Below are positions 1-8,492 of a stretch of DNA of 64,000 nucleotides, one piece after another. The translations under genes were made by a program, and so were the position numbers. The notes beneath the pieces were generated by a model that was given only the letters and a program-made list of their open reading frames with translations, did not search any database and was not told the origin of the DNA. This DNA is from Boseongicola sp. H5. GTDB taxonomy: Bacteria > Pseudomonadota > Alphaproteobacteria > Rhodobacterales > Rhodobacteraceae. Numbering within the stretch: position 1 is the stretch's first letter; each line of letters begins with the position of its first letter. The stretch spans positions 1-64,000 of the forward strand of contig JACNMN010000001.1 in assembly GCA_020622165.1 (NCBI GenBank), written 5' to 3'.

Positions 1-574
1 TCGGATTTTCGTTTCCCCAAGGATACCTAACGTCGCCTAAGCCTCCGCGTGCCGCGTGCTCCCATTGCGCCTCAGTTGGCAACTCACCGCCTGCCCAGGC
101 GGCAAACGCACGAGCGTCATTCCAAGTGACGTGGACAACCGGATCCTCCGGTCCTGGTGCGCGACCATCTACTCGGCCTCTCGGCAAGCGCCAAGACGCT
201 CCTTCGATCTCCCGCCACCAAGGAACATCGGCGACTGCAGGCGAGGGAGGCTGGTTGTCTGGAAGAAGTGCGAAGAAGACGAGGGAATCCCCAATACGCT
301 CTGCTTCGGTCTCGTAGCCCGTTGCTTCAACGAAATCGGTGAACCGTGCATTCGTCACTACGGCTGCATCCATGCGAAATGGGCGCAGCTTCTTTTTCTT
401 GAGCGGCCCTTCCCCGTCGACGCGAAAGACGGGAGAATTGGTCCCGATCAGTGCCGTGCCACCCGGGATATCTACGATGCCCGAAGCATTGCAGCGTGGC
501 TCTGAAACATGCGCCTCTTTAGGTGAATTCTGCTCGGCAGGTTGCCTGTTTGGTCGCGACGGGCAGCAGGTCAT
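1..574 (-). CDS. Formylglycine-generating enzyme (SUMF1/FGE family), N-terminal part
   Basis: The minus strand reads open from an ATG at 574 through the left window edge, giving 191 codons of a longer protein. The visible part has the FGE-sulfatase pattern: an early IPGGTALIGTNSP stretch, then VVHVTWNDARAFAAWAG, then ELPTEAQWEHAARGG and YPWGNENP. Proteins of this family oxidise the cysteine of a CxPxR motif in sulfatases to the catalytic formylglycine. The catalytic cysteines lie in the C-terminal part, outside the window, so activity cannot be judged. It lies 54 bp downstream of the LacI gene on the same strand and near a Cys-type sulfatase, which suggests it is the dedicated activator. No signal peptide is seen, so it should act in the cytosol. 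Confidence 0.88.
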   Translation of the reverse strand, partial: MTCCPSRPNRQPAEQNSPKEAHVSEPRCNASGIVDIPGGTALIGTNSPVFRVDGEGPLKKKKLRPFRMDAAVVTNARFTDFVEATGYETEAERIGDSLVFFALLPDNQPPSPAVADVPWWREIEGASWRLPRGRVDGRAPGPEDPVVHVTWNDARAFAAWAGGELPTEAQWEHAARGGLGDVRYPWGNENP

Positions 575-628
575 CTGAATGTCCGAGGCTGAAAGCCCGC
601 TGATCGGCCAAGCAAGGTATTCCACATG

Positions 629-1624
629 TCAGGCACTGCCTCCCTTCACGAGTTCATATCCCACGTCGGTGACCTTTTGGACTGGAGTGCCGGAGAGCGC
701 CTTGAGCACGTTGCGTCCCGCAACACGCCCGATCTCGTGACGAAAGGTCCTTATAGTCGTCAGTGGCCAAGGAAGACTTTCGCCCATTCTAAGTCCTGTG
801 AAACCTGCGATTGCGAGCTTGCCGGGAACCGATACTCCGCTTTCGATACAATAGAGCGCTCCTCCCACTGCCGCCATATCATTGGAGTAGACGATGACAT
901 CTGTGTTTGGGGCCTGCTCCAAGAGCAGCTTTGTGCCGTATTTTCCGCCGGGAACGTCTGGGGGCATCTTGAAGAGATCCGGAGCGACGAGTCCATATCC
1001 AAGCCTTTCGAGCCTGGCACGTAATGCCGCATATCGCGCCGAAGCAGCAAATTCGTTTCGTATCCAGCCAACATAGCCAAAGCGCCGGTAGCCGCGTCCA
1101 ATCAGATAGTCCGCCAACTCTTGGGCTGCATGTATGTGATTAAAACCGACGCTCATGTCGATCGGAACGCCGTTGATATCCATGATCTCGACGACAGGTA
1201 TCGAGGCGGCACGAAGGATGCGAGTTGTGCGGTCTGTATGCGTGAGGTTTGCCAAAATGGCGGCAGCAGGGCGCCAGGACATCATCGATTCAAGCAACGC
1301 TTCCTCTTTCCGCAGGTCGTTGTTCGTGACGCCGACGACCGGATTATAATCAGCGCGCTCGAGCATTTCAGTAATGCCTGTAAGAACTTGTGAGTACACG
1401 TTATTGACGAGTGATGGAATGAGAACCGCGACTTGGTTCGAACGGGAATGGGCAAGCGACCCAGCCAATTTGTTCGGTACGTATCCGATTTGCTCGATGA
1501 TCCTTTGAACCCGATCGCGAGTTCTGACCGAAACTCTTCGGTCACCCCGCACAACTCTGGACACGGTCATTTGAGACACGTTCGCCACGAGTGCGACGTC
1601 CTTGAGGGTCGTTCGATCCGTCAT
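629..1624 (-). CDS. LacI-family transcriptional regulator of the sulfatase/TTT locus
   Basis: A 331-residue protein with a classic N-terminal LacI helix-turn-helix (residues 6-27, TLKDVALVANVSQMTVSRVV) followed by a hinge and a periplasmic-binding-like effector domain starting around residue 65 (VAVLIPSLVNNVYSQVLTGI). Length is normal for the family. It is divergent from the TctC-TctB-TctA-sulfatase operon with about 120 bp between the starts, which hold an imperfect palindrome at 1647-1663 that could be its operator. The family usually represses sugar or sugar-acid uptake operons and releases DNA on binding the inducer. It probably controls the divergent operon and itself; the effector is unknown. 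Confidence 0.9.
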   Translation of the reverse strand: MTDRTTLKDVALVANVSQMTVSRVVRGDRRVSVRTRDRVQRIIEQIGYVPNKLAGSLAHSRSNQVAVLIPSLVNNVYSQVLTGITEMLERADYNPVVGVTNNDLRKEEALLESMMSWRPAAAILANLTHTDRTTRILRAASIPVVEIMDINGVPIDMSVGFNHIHAAQELADYLIGRGYRRFGYVGWIRNEFAASARYAALRARLERLGYGLVAPDLFKMPPDVPGGKYGTKLLLEQAPNTDVIVYSNDMAAVGGALYCIESGVSVPGKLAIAGFTGLRMGESLPWPLTTIRTFRHEIGRVAGRNVLKALSGTPVQKVTDVGYELVKGGSA

Positions 1625-1646
1625 TATGGCATATCTGCTGTCTTAA

Positions 1647-1663
1647 TTGTTAACGGTAGACAA
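1647..1663. promoter_or_regulatory. Candidate LacI operator between regulator and tctC
   Basis: The sequence TTGTTAACGGTAGACAA is an imperfect palindrome centred on position 1655 with six of eight half-site positions matching. It lies 22 bp from the LacI start and about 80 bp before tctC, in the only non-coding space between the divergent genes. The operator role is inferred from position and symmetry. Confidence 0.4.
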
Positions 1664-1743
1664 GTTATCAATAAGCAGGGGCCGAGGCAAAGGTTATCGT
1701 GCGTCTGGGGCATGCCCCGTACAAGCACACTGGGAGGATGCAC

Positions 1744-2682
1744 ATGAAACGACTTGTCACTTCGCTAATCGTTGGCGGCGGCCTGGCGCTTGGCGCAACG
1801 GCGGCTCTTGCCGAGTACCCGGAACGGACGATCAACATGCTGGTACCGTTCGGCGCGGGTGGTGGCACCGACGTGCCCGCCAGGTTCTTCGCCTCTGAGA
1901 TGGAGCAAATACTGGGACAAAATATAGTCATCAGCAACGTCGACGGCGCTGGCGGTACGATTGGTGCAACCCAACTCAGCCAAGCTGATGCCGATGGCTA
2001 CAATCTTGGCTTTATGCCGGTTGGCACCACAACGACCCAACCGCATCTGAAGCGGACATCGTACAATGCTGACAGTTGGACGCCAATCTGCATGGTAAGT
2101 CAGGGCCCCTTCTACCTGGTTGTTGCCGAAGACAGCGCCATACAATCAATTGAAGACTACGTCGCACGGGCGAATGGCGACGGTGTGAAGTTTGCGGGTG
2201 CCGGCCCGGGTTCAATGGCGCATGTAGCCCAATTGACTGTGGACAATGCACTGGGCGTCACAACCCGTTACATTCCCACAAGGGGGGGTGGTGACATTGC
2301 CACAGAGATCAACGGTGGTCGCGCGGACGCGACAGCCTGGTTCGCCGATTTCGGCACTAGGTTCGGCTGGCGTGCCCTGGCGATCTTGTCGGACCAGAGA
2401 TCTGACGCGCATCCCGATGTTCCGACAATGGCGGAACTTGGCCATGACGCACAGGTATCGGTCTGGTTCGGATTCTTCACCCAGGCCGGAACGCCGGACG
2501 AGATCGTCGCTACCCTTTCGAATGCCTGCGCCCAAGCTGTTGCAACCGACAGCTTCCAAGAAAACATGGCGGGTGCCAACCGCTTGATCCGGTATATGGG
2601 CACTGAAGAGTTCGGGCCGTTCTTCCGGGAAGCTTATGAGTTGAACGGGCAGCTCTTGGAAGAAGCCGGGCTCGTCCAATGA
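1744..2682 (+). CDS. tctC: TTT transporter solute-binding protein (TctC/Bug family)
   Basis: A 312-residue secreted binding protein. The chosen ATG at 1744 follows a GGGAGG ribosome site and gives a clean signal peptide (MKRLVTSLIVGGGLALGATAALA) ending before EYPERTINMLVPFGAGGGTD. That AGGGTD stretch is the first ligand loop of the Bug/TctC family, and DGYNLGF is the second typical block. These proteins capture carboxylated compounds in the periplasm and pass them to the TctA/TctB permease, encoded just downstream. The neighbourhood (cytosolic sulfatase plus formylglycine enzyme) suggests the ligand is a sulfated organic acid. An upstream in-frame ATG at 1699 would bury the signal peptide and is less likely. 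Confidence 0.92.
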   Translation: MKRLVTSLIVGGGLALGATAALAEYPERTINMLVPFGAGGGTDVPARFFASEMEQILGQNIVISNVDGAGGTIGATQLSQADADGYNLGFMPVGTTTTQPHLKRTSYNADSWTPICMVSQGPFYLVVAEDSAIQSIEDYVARANGDGVKFAGAGPGSMAHVAQLTVDNALGVTTRYIPTRGGGDIATEINGGRADATAWFADFGTRFGWRALAILSDQRSDAHPDVPTMAELGHDAQVSVWFGFFTQAGTPDEIVATLSNACAQAVATDSFQENMAGANRLIRYMGTEEFGPFFREAYELNGQLLEEAGLVQ

Positions 2683-2731
2683 ACCTTAAGCCCTGGCCTT
2701 TCGGCGGGGGCGAACGCGGGGAGGATCAGAT

Positions 2732-3190
2732 ATGTTACGCCTGCTGGACATCAGCGTCTCTTCGGTTTTGCTGTTGGCGGGTCTTGGTCTTTTTACGGCA
2801 ACATTCGGTCAGGCCTTTGATGTACCGACATTTGGCGGCGATGTTGGGCCGGCTTTCGCGCCGCGATTGTTCCTGATCGTTTGGATTGCTCTGGCTGCTC
2901 TTGCATTGGTCCAAGCGATCCGCGCCGAAGCGCCGGAGCCGGTCGACGTCAACCTTTCTCAGATGTTCGCAGTCCTAATAATCGTTTGCGCGACTGCCTA
3001 CGCAGTGACCAAGATCGGGTTTGTTCTTGCGACGATTCCAGGTTTCGCCGCGTTTTGCTGGGCATTTCAGTATCGCAAGCCGATGCGCGTTCTGATCCTT
3101 TCCATTGCCGCACCGCTTTCGATCTGGGCCTTGTTTACCTTCGGGTTTGAGCTTCTGCTGCCCCGATCGCCCTGGTTCAACCAAATCTGA
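2732..3190 (+). CDS. tctB: TTT transporter small membrane subunit (TctB)
   Basis: A 152-residue membrane protein with about four hydrophobic segments: residues 8-30, 45-65, a pair around 80-115, and a C-terminal one near 120-140. This is the size and topology of the poorly conserved TctB subunit. It lies 49 bp after tctC and 10 bp before tctA, so the three are one operon. TctB pairs with the large TctA permease to form the inner-membrane part of the transporter. The call rests mainly on context and topology, since TctB sequences diverge strongly. Confidence 0.85.
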   Translation: MLRLLDISVSSVLLLAGLGLFTATFGQAFDVPTFGGDVGPAFAPRLFLIVWIALAALALVQAIRAEAPEPVDVNLSQMFAVLIIVCATAYAVTKIGFVLATIPGFAAFCWAFQYRKPMRVLILSIAAPLSIWALFTFGFELLLPRSPWFNQI

Positions 3191-3200
3191 CGGACGCCTC

Positions 3201-4685
3201 ATGGAGAACATTGCACTCGCACTGGAAGAATTCGCCCGGCCGGCCGTCCTGTTGGCGCTTGTAGTCGGATCGGTCTGGGGAACCGTCGCCGGCGCACTTC
3301 CAGGGATCGGTACAGTGGCAGCGCTGATCGTTGCGCTCCCGTTTACATTCGGCATGTCAACCGAAGCGTCCATTGGACTTTTCATGGGCATTTACGTTTC
3401 TTCCGTGTACGGCGGTTCGATCTCGGCAATTCTCATTAACACGCCAGGAACGCCGCAATCGGCAGCAACGGTCTTGGACGGCTACCCTATGGCGAAGGCA
3501 GGAAAGGCCGACCTGGCCATTGGCTGGGCCACCTTGGCTTCGCTTGTTGGCGGTGTCTTTTCGCTGATAGTCTTGATCGTGGCAGCACCGATCTTGGCAC
3601 GTGTCTCTATCGCCTTCGGACCTGCCGCGATCTTTGCGATCATCGTCTTTGCATTGACCTGCATCGCCTGGGTGTCGACCGGGAGCACGATCAAGGGCCT
3701 GTTGGCGGGCATGATCGGTCTTTTTTTGACAACGATTGGACCCGACGATCTGACCGGATACACCCGCTTCGATTTTGGGCAACCGGCGCTGATGGGAGGG
3801 CTATCTCTGATACCTGTCTTGATTGGGATATTTGCGCTCTCGGAGGTTTTTCATCGGGCGGCGTTCTACTTCGCGGCCAAGGCCCCCGATGTCACGAACG
3901 TGGGGTTTCGAATGCCCCCTCGTCGCGAGGTACTGGTGCGTGTTCCGCAGTTCCTCCGTGCGTCGATCATTGGCACCTTCGTCGGGATCCTTCCCGGAAC
4001 TGGGGCAACCGCAGCAACCTTCGTTAGTTATTCCGAGCTTCGCCGTACTTCACCCCGCTCCGACAATTTCGGGAAAGGTGAACCAGACGGGTTGATCGCA
4101 TCCGAAGCGTCTAACAATGCCGTGACCGGAGGCGCGCTCATTCCGACCCTTGCTTTGGGAATCCCAGGAGATGGCGGCACCGTTGTCCTGTTGGGCGTAC
4201 TGACGATCCAGGGCCTAACACCTGGCTTCGATCTGGCGCAGAACAACCCGCATATTTTGACAGGTGCGTTTCTTTTGATCTTGATCGCCAATTTGATCAT
4301 GTTCGGCCTTGGTGTGCTTGGTGCCCGGATCTTCGCTAGGATCCTTTCGATGCCCGAGCCTGTTCTGATGGCCTTCATACTTGTATTTTCGATCGTCGGC
4401 GCATTTGTCGTTCGAGGAAATCATGTCGATATTCTGATTTGCGCCATTGCCGGGGTTGCCGGGGTCATTCTCAGGTTTGCGAAGTACCCCGTGGCTCCAA
4501 TCGTCATTGGGATGGCACTGGGAGCAACGTTTGAAGGGAAACTCCGTCAAGGTTTGATCAGCGCCGACGGAAATGTCGTCGAGTTTCTATCCGATCCGAT
4601 TGCGCTGTCCATCCTGGGTGCGACGTTTCTCTTCGTTCTGGTGTCGCTGGTTCGATTGCTTTCGAAAGGAGCCGACAGTGCCTGA
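3201..4685 (+). CDS. tctA: TTT transporter large permease (TctA)
   Basis: A 494-residue multi-spanning membrane protein. The start is the ATG at 3201 (MENIALALEEFA), just after the tctB stop; the frame is open further upstream but overlaps tctB. It carries the duplicated TctA glycine/proline motifs: GALPGIGTVAALIVALPFTF near residues 33-52, LINTPGTPQSAAT near residues 80-92, and GILPGTGATAATF in the second half. It forms the substrate channel driven by an ion gradient. The downstream sulfatase gene overlaps its last 8 bases, so uptake and hydrolysis are translationally coupled. Confidence 0.94.
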   Translation: MENIALALEEFARPAVLLALVVGSVWGTVAGALPGIGTVAALIVALPFTFGMSTEASIGLFMGIYVSSVYGGSISAILINTPGTPQSAATVLDGYPMAKAGKADLAIGWATLASLVGGVFSLIVLIVAAPILARVSIAFGPAAIFAIIVFALTCIAWVSTGSTIKGLLAGMIGLFLTTIGPDDLTGYTRFDFGQPALMGGLSLIPVLIGIFALSEVFHRAAFYFAAKAPDVTNVGFRMPPRREVLVRVPQFLRASIIGTFVGILPGTGATAATFVSYSELRRTSPRSDNFGKGEPDGLIASEASNNAVTGGALIPTLALGIPGDGGTVVLLGVLTIQGLTPGFDLAQNNPHILTGAFLLILIANLIMFGLGVLGARIFARILSMPEPVLMAFILVFSIVGAFVVRGNHVDILICAIAGVAGVILRFAKYPVAPIVIGMALGATFEGKLRQGLISADGNVVEFLSDPIALSILGATFLFVLVSLVRLLSKGADSA

Positions 4686-6195
4686 GAACCAGCCAAATGT
4701 ACTTCTGATTGTGACAGACCATTGGCCCGCAGCCCTACTCGGAGCGGCCGGGCATCCGGCTGTTCACACACCTGTGCTAGACCAGCTTTGTCGCAACGGC
4801 GCGCGCTTTATAAACTGCTATTCAGAGACTCCTGTCTGTCTGCCCGCCCGGCGCTCATTGATGACGGGTACGACTCCAAGAGAACACGGCGACCGCACAT
4901 TCCAGCCACACCGCCCGATGGAGCCGCACCTCCCGACGCTGGCGCAAACATTCCGCAACGCGGGTTATCAAGCCTATGCCGTTGGCAAGACCCATACGTA
5001 TCCGCAGCGGGACCGAATTGGTTTTGACGATGTATTGCTTGATGATGAAGGACGCACGCTCTACGGGGTTACCGACGATTACGAGATCTTTCTGGGCGAC
5101 CAGGGGTTTGTTGGCCAGCAGTTCGGGCACGGAATGTCGAACAACGCCTATCAGGCAACGGCGTGGCATTTGCCGGAGCGTGTTCACGCGACGAATTGGG
5201 CGACGGACGCGATGCAACGATTTGTTCGGCGCCGAGATCCGACGCGCCCGGCCTTTTGGTATCTAGGCTATCGCCATCCGCATCCGCCACTCGTTCCGCC
5301 ACAACGGTTCCTTGACCACTATGCCGATGTCGAAATCGACGTGCCGTTTGTTGGTGAATGGTCGCAGTCGGACGATCTCCCGTACATGCTCCAGGGCGTG
5401 AAATCACGTGGCCACTACTCAGAACGCGAGATTCGCTGGGCGCGCAGGGCGTTTTATGCCCTCTGCACGCATATCGACCAGCAGATTGGCGCCTTGATCG
5501 GTACAATCCGCGAAGAAGGCATCCTCGACGAAACGATCATCATGTTCACGTCGGACCATGGCGACATGCTGGGCAATCACGACATGTGGGCCAAGCAAAC
5601 GTTCTACGAAGGCTCAGCCAACGTGCCCATGATCTTGATGGGGGAAAAAGACGACCGACGCGTTGGTTTTAACCGCACCGACGACAGACTGCTTGGCCTC
5701 CAGGACATCATGCCTACGCTACTCGGATTGGCCGGCATCTCCGTGCCCGAAACTTGTACGGGGCAGTCAATGTTCACGGATGAATGCCGCAGCTTCGTCT
5801 ATGGTGAATTCGGAGAAGAAGGCCCAGCCACCCGCATGATCCGCACGACCACACACAAACTGATTTGGTTTCCGGTCGGGAATCATTTCCAGCTATTCGA
5901 CATGTCTAACGATCCCAATGAGATGAACGATCTCGCCAATCAGAAATCAAGCGCCGGTGTTCTGGCCGATCTAAAATCGCTGTTGAAGGATCAACTGTAT
6001 GGTTCAGACGAGAAATGGTTGAGCGACGGTGAACTAGTTGGAGAGGAAGCCAAGAAGTACTGGCCGGGACCAAACCGCGAAATCTCGCTCACCCGAGGTC
6101 ATCAGTGGCCTGTGCCGCCAATCAATCCAAAGGGCAGCATGAAGTTTTTCCCGGAAGCGCCCAAAGGCTGGGACGGCAGCGTGCCAGAGAAATAG
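4678..6195 (+). CDS. Cys-type sulfatase (alkaline phosphatase superfamily), cytosolic
   Basis: A 505-residue sulfatase starting at a GTG at 4678 after an AAAGGAG ribosome site, overlapping tctA by 8 bases. The N-terminus NVLLIVTDHW has the metal ligand Asp14. Cys54 sits in the CxPxR activation motif (PVCLPARRSLMTG), so it needs conversion to formylglycine; the enzyme for that is encoded at the left edge of the window. FTSDHGDMLGNH supplies further metal ligands. There is no signal peptide, so it hydrolyses an imported sulfate ester in the cytosol. The substrate is unknown; choline sulfate, aryl sulfates or sulfated sugars are all possible for this superfamily. Confidence 0.93.
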   Translation: MPENQPNVLLIVTDHWPAALLGAAGHPAVHTPVLDQLCRNGARFINCYSETPVCLPARRSLMTGTTPREHGDRTFQPHRPMEPHLPTLAQTFRNAGYQAYAVGKTHTYPQRDRIGFDDVLLDDEGRTLYGVTDDYEIFLGDQGFVGQQFGHGMSNNAYQATAWHLPERVHATNWATDAMQRFVRRRDPTRPAFWYLGYRHPHPPLVPPQRFLDHYADVEIDVPFVGEWSQSDDLPYMLQGVKSRGHYSEREIRWARRAFYALCTHIDQQIGALIGTIREEGILDETIIMFTSDHGDMLGNHDMWAKQTFYEGSANVPMILMGEKDDRRVGFNRTDDRLLGLQDIMPTLLGLAGISVPETCTGQSMFTDECRSFVYGEFGEEGPATRMIRTTTHKLIWFPVGNHFQLFDMSNDPNEMNDLANQKSSAGVLADLKSLLKDQLYGSDEKWLSDGELVGEEAKKYWPGPNREISLTRGHQWPVPPINPKGSMKFFPEAPKGWDGSVPEK

Positions 6196-6212
6196 ACCCC
6201 TTATCTATTTCT
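6188..6212. terminator. Possible bidirectional terminator between convergent genes
   Basis: An 8-bp inverted repeat, AGAAATAG at 6188-6195 and CTATTTCT at 6205-6212, overlaps the stop codons of the converging sulfatase and LacI genes. The stem is AT-rich and there is no strong T-run, so its strength is doubtful. Confidence 0.3.
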
Positions 6213-7193
6213 GGGAGAGGCAGTGCTCGCGCGCTGTATCAGTCGTGGAGGTGACTTGATAACTTCTTGAACGGGCTCCGGCTCGAATACTGCCGAAACC
6301 GCGCGGCGTCCCATTTCTTCGAGCGGCATGTCGATGACGGTCAGTGGAACAGCAAGATCGCCGGCAAACGGCGCATCGTGGATGGCAATCACCGAAAGGT
6401 CGCCCGGCACTAAGCGGCCGAGAGACCTTGCCGTGCGCAAAGCGCCGACCGCGGCCACGACGTTGAAACAGACCAGCGCCGTTAGATCGGGCCGGGATCG
6501 AAGCAATTCCGCCGCAGCTGCCTCGCCGCCTGCCGAATGCGACGGCGCATAGATAATTGCGTCCGATGTAGCGCCATCCGCCAGAGAAGAGTGCCATCCC
6601 GCCAGCCGAGCTTCAGTAAGCGACAGACCCTGAAGCGTCGCAAGGCACCCGATTCTTCTGTGGCCGAGCTCCCTCAGATGCATTGTTGCCATCTCTGCCG
6701 CCGCTGTGTCAGGTAGCCGGATGAGTGACGCATTGATATCGAGCGCATGTTGCAGCAACACGATAGGTGTGTCCTTGCGCGCAGCTCTCAGGATGATCTC
6801 GTCCGAGACTTCTCCGGCAGATTGCAGGATCACGCCATCGACACCACCACCGGCGATCAGTTGCGCCAACCGGTCATTGCTCACTGGCGCAACGGCTGCA
6901 TCGCCTAGAAGAATAGCCAAACTTCGGTTTGCGGCCTCAGCCTGCGCTCCCCGTAGGATACGTCCATAAACTGGGTTTACGATGTCGTGTAGAATGAATG
7001 CCAACGTGCCTGACCGAGCAGATTTCAAGGATTGCGCGGCAACATTTGGCGCGTATCCCAGCTCGGTGATCAGCTTCTCGACGCGCGAACGGGTCTCTTT
7101 GCTGACGCGCAAGGATCCGTCGCCATTTACGATACGCGAAACAACGGCTGGGGTGACCCCCGCGCGCTTTGCAATGTCGGCCAATGTCGTCAT
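6201..7193 (-). CDS. LacI-family regulator of the CoA-transferase locus
   Basis: A 330-residue regulator. The ATG at 7193 gives the standard LacI start MTTLADIAKRAGVTPAVVSR with the helix-turn-helix at residues 3-24; longer in-frame starts exist but add unrelated sequence. The effector domain begins near residue 60 (GTLAFILHDIVNPVYGRIL). It is divergent from the CoA-transferase operon, and the intergenic space contains a near-perfect LacI-type palindrome at 7263-7278. A second, almost identical site precedes the converging minus-strand operon at 14571-14586, so one regulator probably controls both arms. Confidence 0.9.
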   Translation of the reverse strand: MTTLADIAKRAGVTPAVVSRIVNGDGSLRVSKETRSRVEKLITELGYAPNVAAQSLKSARSGTLAFILHDIVNPVYGRILRGAQAEAANRSLAILLGDAAVAPVSNDRLAQLIAGGGVDGVILQSAGEVSDEIILRAARKDTPIVLLQHALDINASLIRLPDTAAAEMATMHLRELGHRRIGCLATLQGLSLTEARLAGWHSSLADGATSDAIIYAPSHSAGGEAAAAELLRSRPDLTALVCFNVVAAVGALRTARSLGRLVPGDLSVIAIHDAPFAGDLAVPLTVIDMPLEEMGRRAVSAVFEPEPVQEVIKSPPRLIQRASTASPRNR

Positions 7194-7262
7194 GAAAACC
7201 AATCTATCGAGGCGCTGTTTCCCAAAGAGTGTGTGGAAATGTGTTGCAAGTAAAGCCCCCTT

Positions 7263-7278
7263 GGTAAAACCTATTACC
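7263..7278. promoter_or_regulatory. LacI-type operator upstream of the CoA-transferase operon
   Basis: GGTAAAACCTATTACC differs at two positions from a perfect GGTAAAAC/GTTTTACC palindrome and lies 30 bp before the CoA-transferase start, next to the divergent LacI gene. Together with the matching site at 14571-14586 it defines a likely two-operon regulon. Confidence 0.62.
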
Positions 7279-7307
7279 ATATATTCGAATCGAGAGAGAT
7301 TGCTCAG

Positions 7308-8492
7308 ATGTCCGATACTAGGATGGCGCTCGAAGGTGTCAGAGTTCTTGACTTTACTCAGATGATGCTCGGCCCACTTTGCACTCAAACGCTGGCGGAT
7401 CTCGGTGCGGACGTTCTCAAAATCGAACGCCCCGGCAAAGGCGAGTGGATGCGGTCGATGCCGATGATAGGCCAGTTCGTCGGTGATGACAGTGCCGCCT
7501 TTCACAGCTTCAACCGCAACAAGCGCTCGGTCACCGTCGATCTCAAGAACTCTGACGGAATCGCCCTACTGATGGAAATGGCGAAAGACTGCGACGTGGT
7601 TGTCGAGAATTTCCGCTCCGGCGTCATGGATCGGCTTGGCCTCGGTTACGAAGATTTCAAGGCGGCGAACCCGAAGATCATCTATGCTAGCGGCTCCGGT
7701 TGGGGTTCAACCAGCTATATGGCCAAACAGGGCATGCCTGGACAAGATTTGCTGATCCAAGCCATGTCGGGCGTCATGTTCAACACCGGTCGAGCCGAGG
7801 ATCCGCCCACCGCCTGTGGCACCCCGATTGCCGACTTTGCAGCATCCCAGGCCTTAACGATCGGCATCCTCGGCGCGCTCGTGGCGCGCGACCGGCATGG
7901 TGTTGGCCAGAAAGTCGAAACCAACCTTTATTCGGCTACGCTGAACCTCATGGCGCAGGAGAATTTCGCCGTGCTGAACCAGAGCATCACGCTTCAGCGG
8001 TCCGAGGCCGGCGTCGCATCCTGCTGGAACGACGCGCCCTACGGCGCGCATCCGACCTCCGACGGCTGGGTCGCCATCGCCATGTGCCCACTTACCAAAC
8101 TCGGGCCGCTTCTGAGTGACGAGGGTCTTGCCGGCATGGACCCCTGGAACCAGCGCGACGCGGTGAAGCTTCGGATCGACGAAAACACTAAGAAGATGAC
8201 GACTGAAGAGATCATGACAATCTTCAATGAGGCGGACGTCTGGTCCGCGCCGATCCGCACTTCGGCCGAGGCTATGCAGGAGCTCGTCGACCTCAATTCG
8301 CCGCGTCTGGTCGAGATGGATCACCCGAAGGCCGGTCGGATTAAGGCCATCGCCAACCCGATCACGCTATCCGAAACGCCCGTCACGCTCCGTCATGTGC
8401 CGCCCGCCGTTGGCCAGCACACCGACAAGGTCCTGACAGAGATTTTCGGCGCCGACCGCGTGGCGGAACTGCGCGCCGAGGGCGTGATCTGA
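7308..8492 (+). CDS. CaiB/BaiF-family (class III) CoA-transferase
   Basis: A 394-residue enzyme with the family N-terminus (ALEGVRVLDFTQMMLGPLCTQTLADLGADVLKIERPGKG, written here in part) and the expected length. Asp176 in GTPIADFAAS aligns with the Asp that forms the acyl-anhydride/thioester intermediates in formyl-CoA transferase. These enzymes move CoA between carboxylic acids without freeing it. It is the first gene of a four-gene operon and overlaps the crotonase gene by one base (TGATG). In this context it should activate the operon's acid substrate to its CoA ester. The identity of the acid is not visible. Confidence 0.92.
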   Translation: MSDTRMALEGVRVLDFTQMMLGPLCTQTLADLGADVLKIERPGKGEWMRSMPMIGQFVGDDSAAFHSFNRNKRSVTVDLKNSDGIALLMEMAKDCDVVVENFRSGVMDRLGLGYEDFKAANPKIIYASGSGWGSTSYMAKQGMPGQDLLIQAMSGVMFNTGRAEDPPTACGTPIADFAASQALTIGILGALVARDRHGVGQKVETNLYSATLNLMAQENFAVLNQSITLQRSEAGVASCWNDAPYGAHPTSDGWVAIAMCPLTKLGPLLSDEGLAGMDPWNQRDAVKLRIDENTKKMTTEEIMTIFNEADVWSAPIRTSAEAMQELVDLNSPRLVEMDHPKAGRIKAIANPITLSETPVTLRHVPPAVGQHTDKVLTEIFGADRVAELRAEGVI

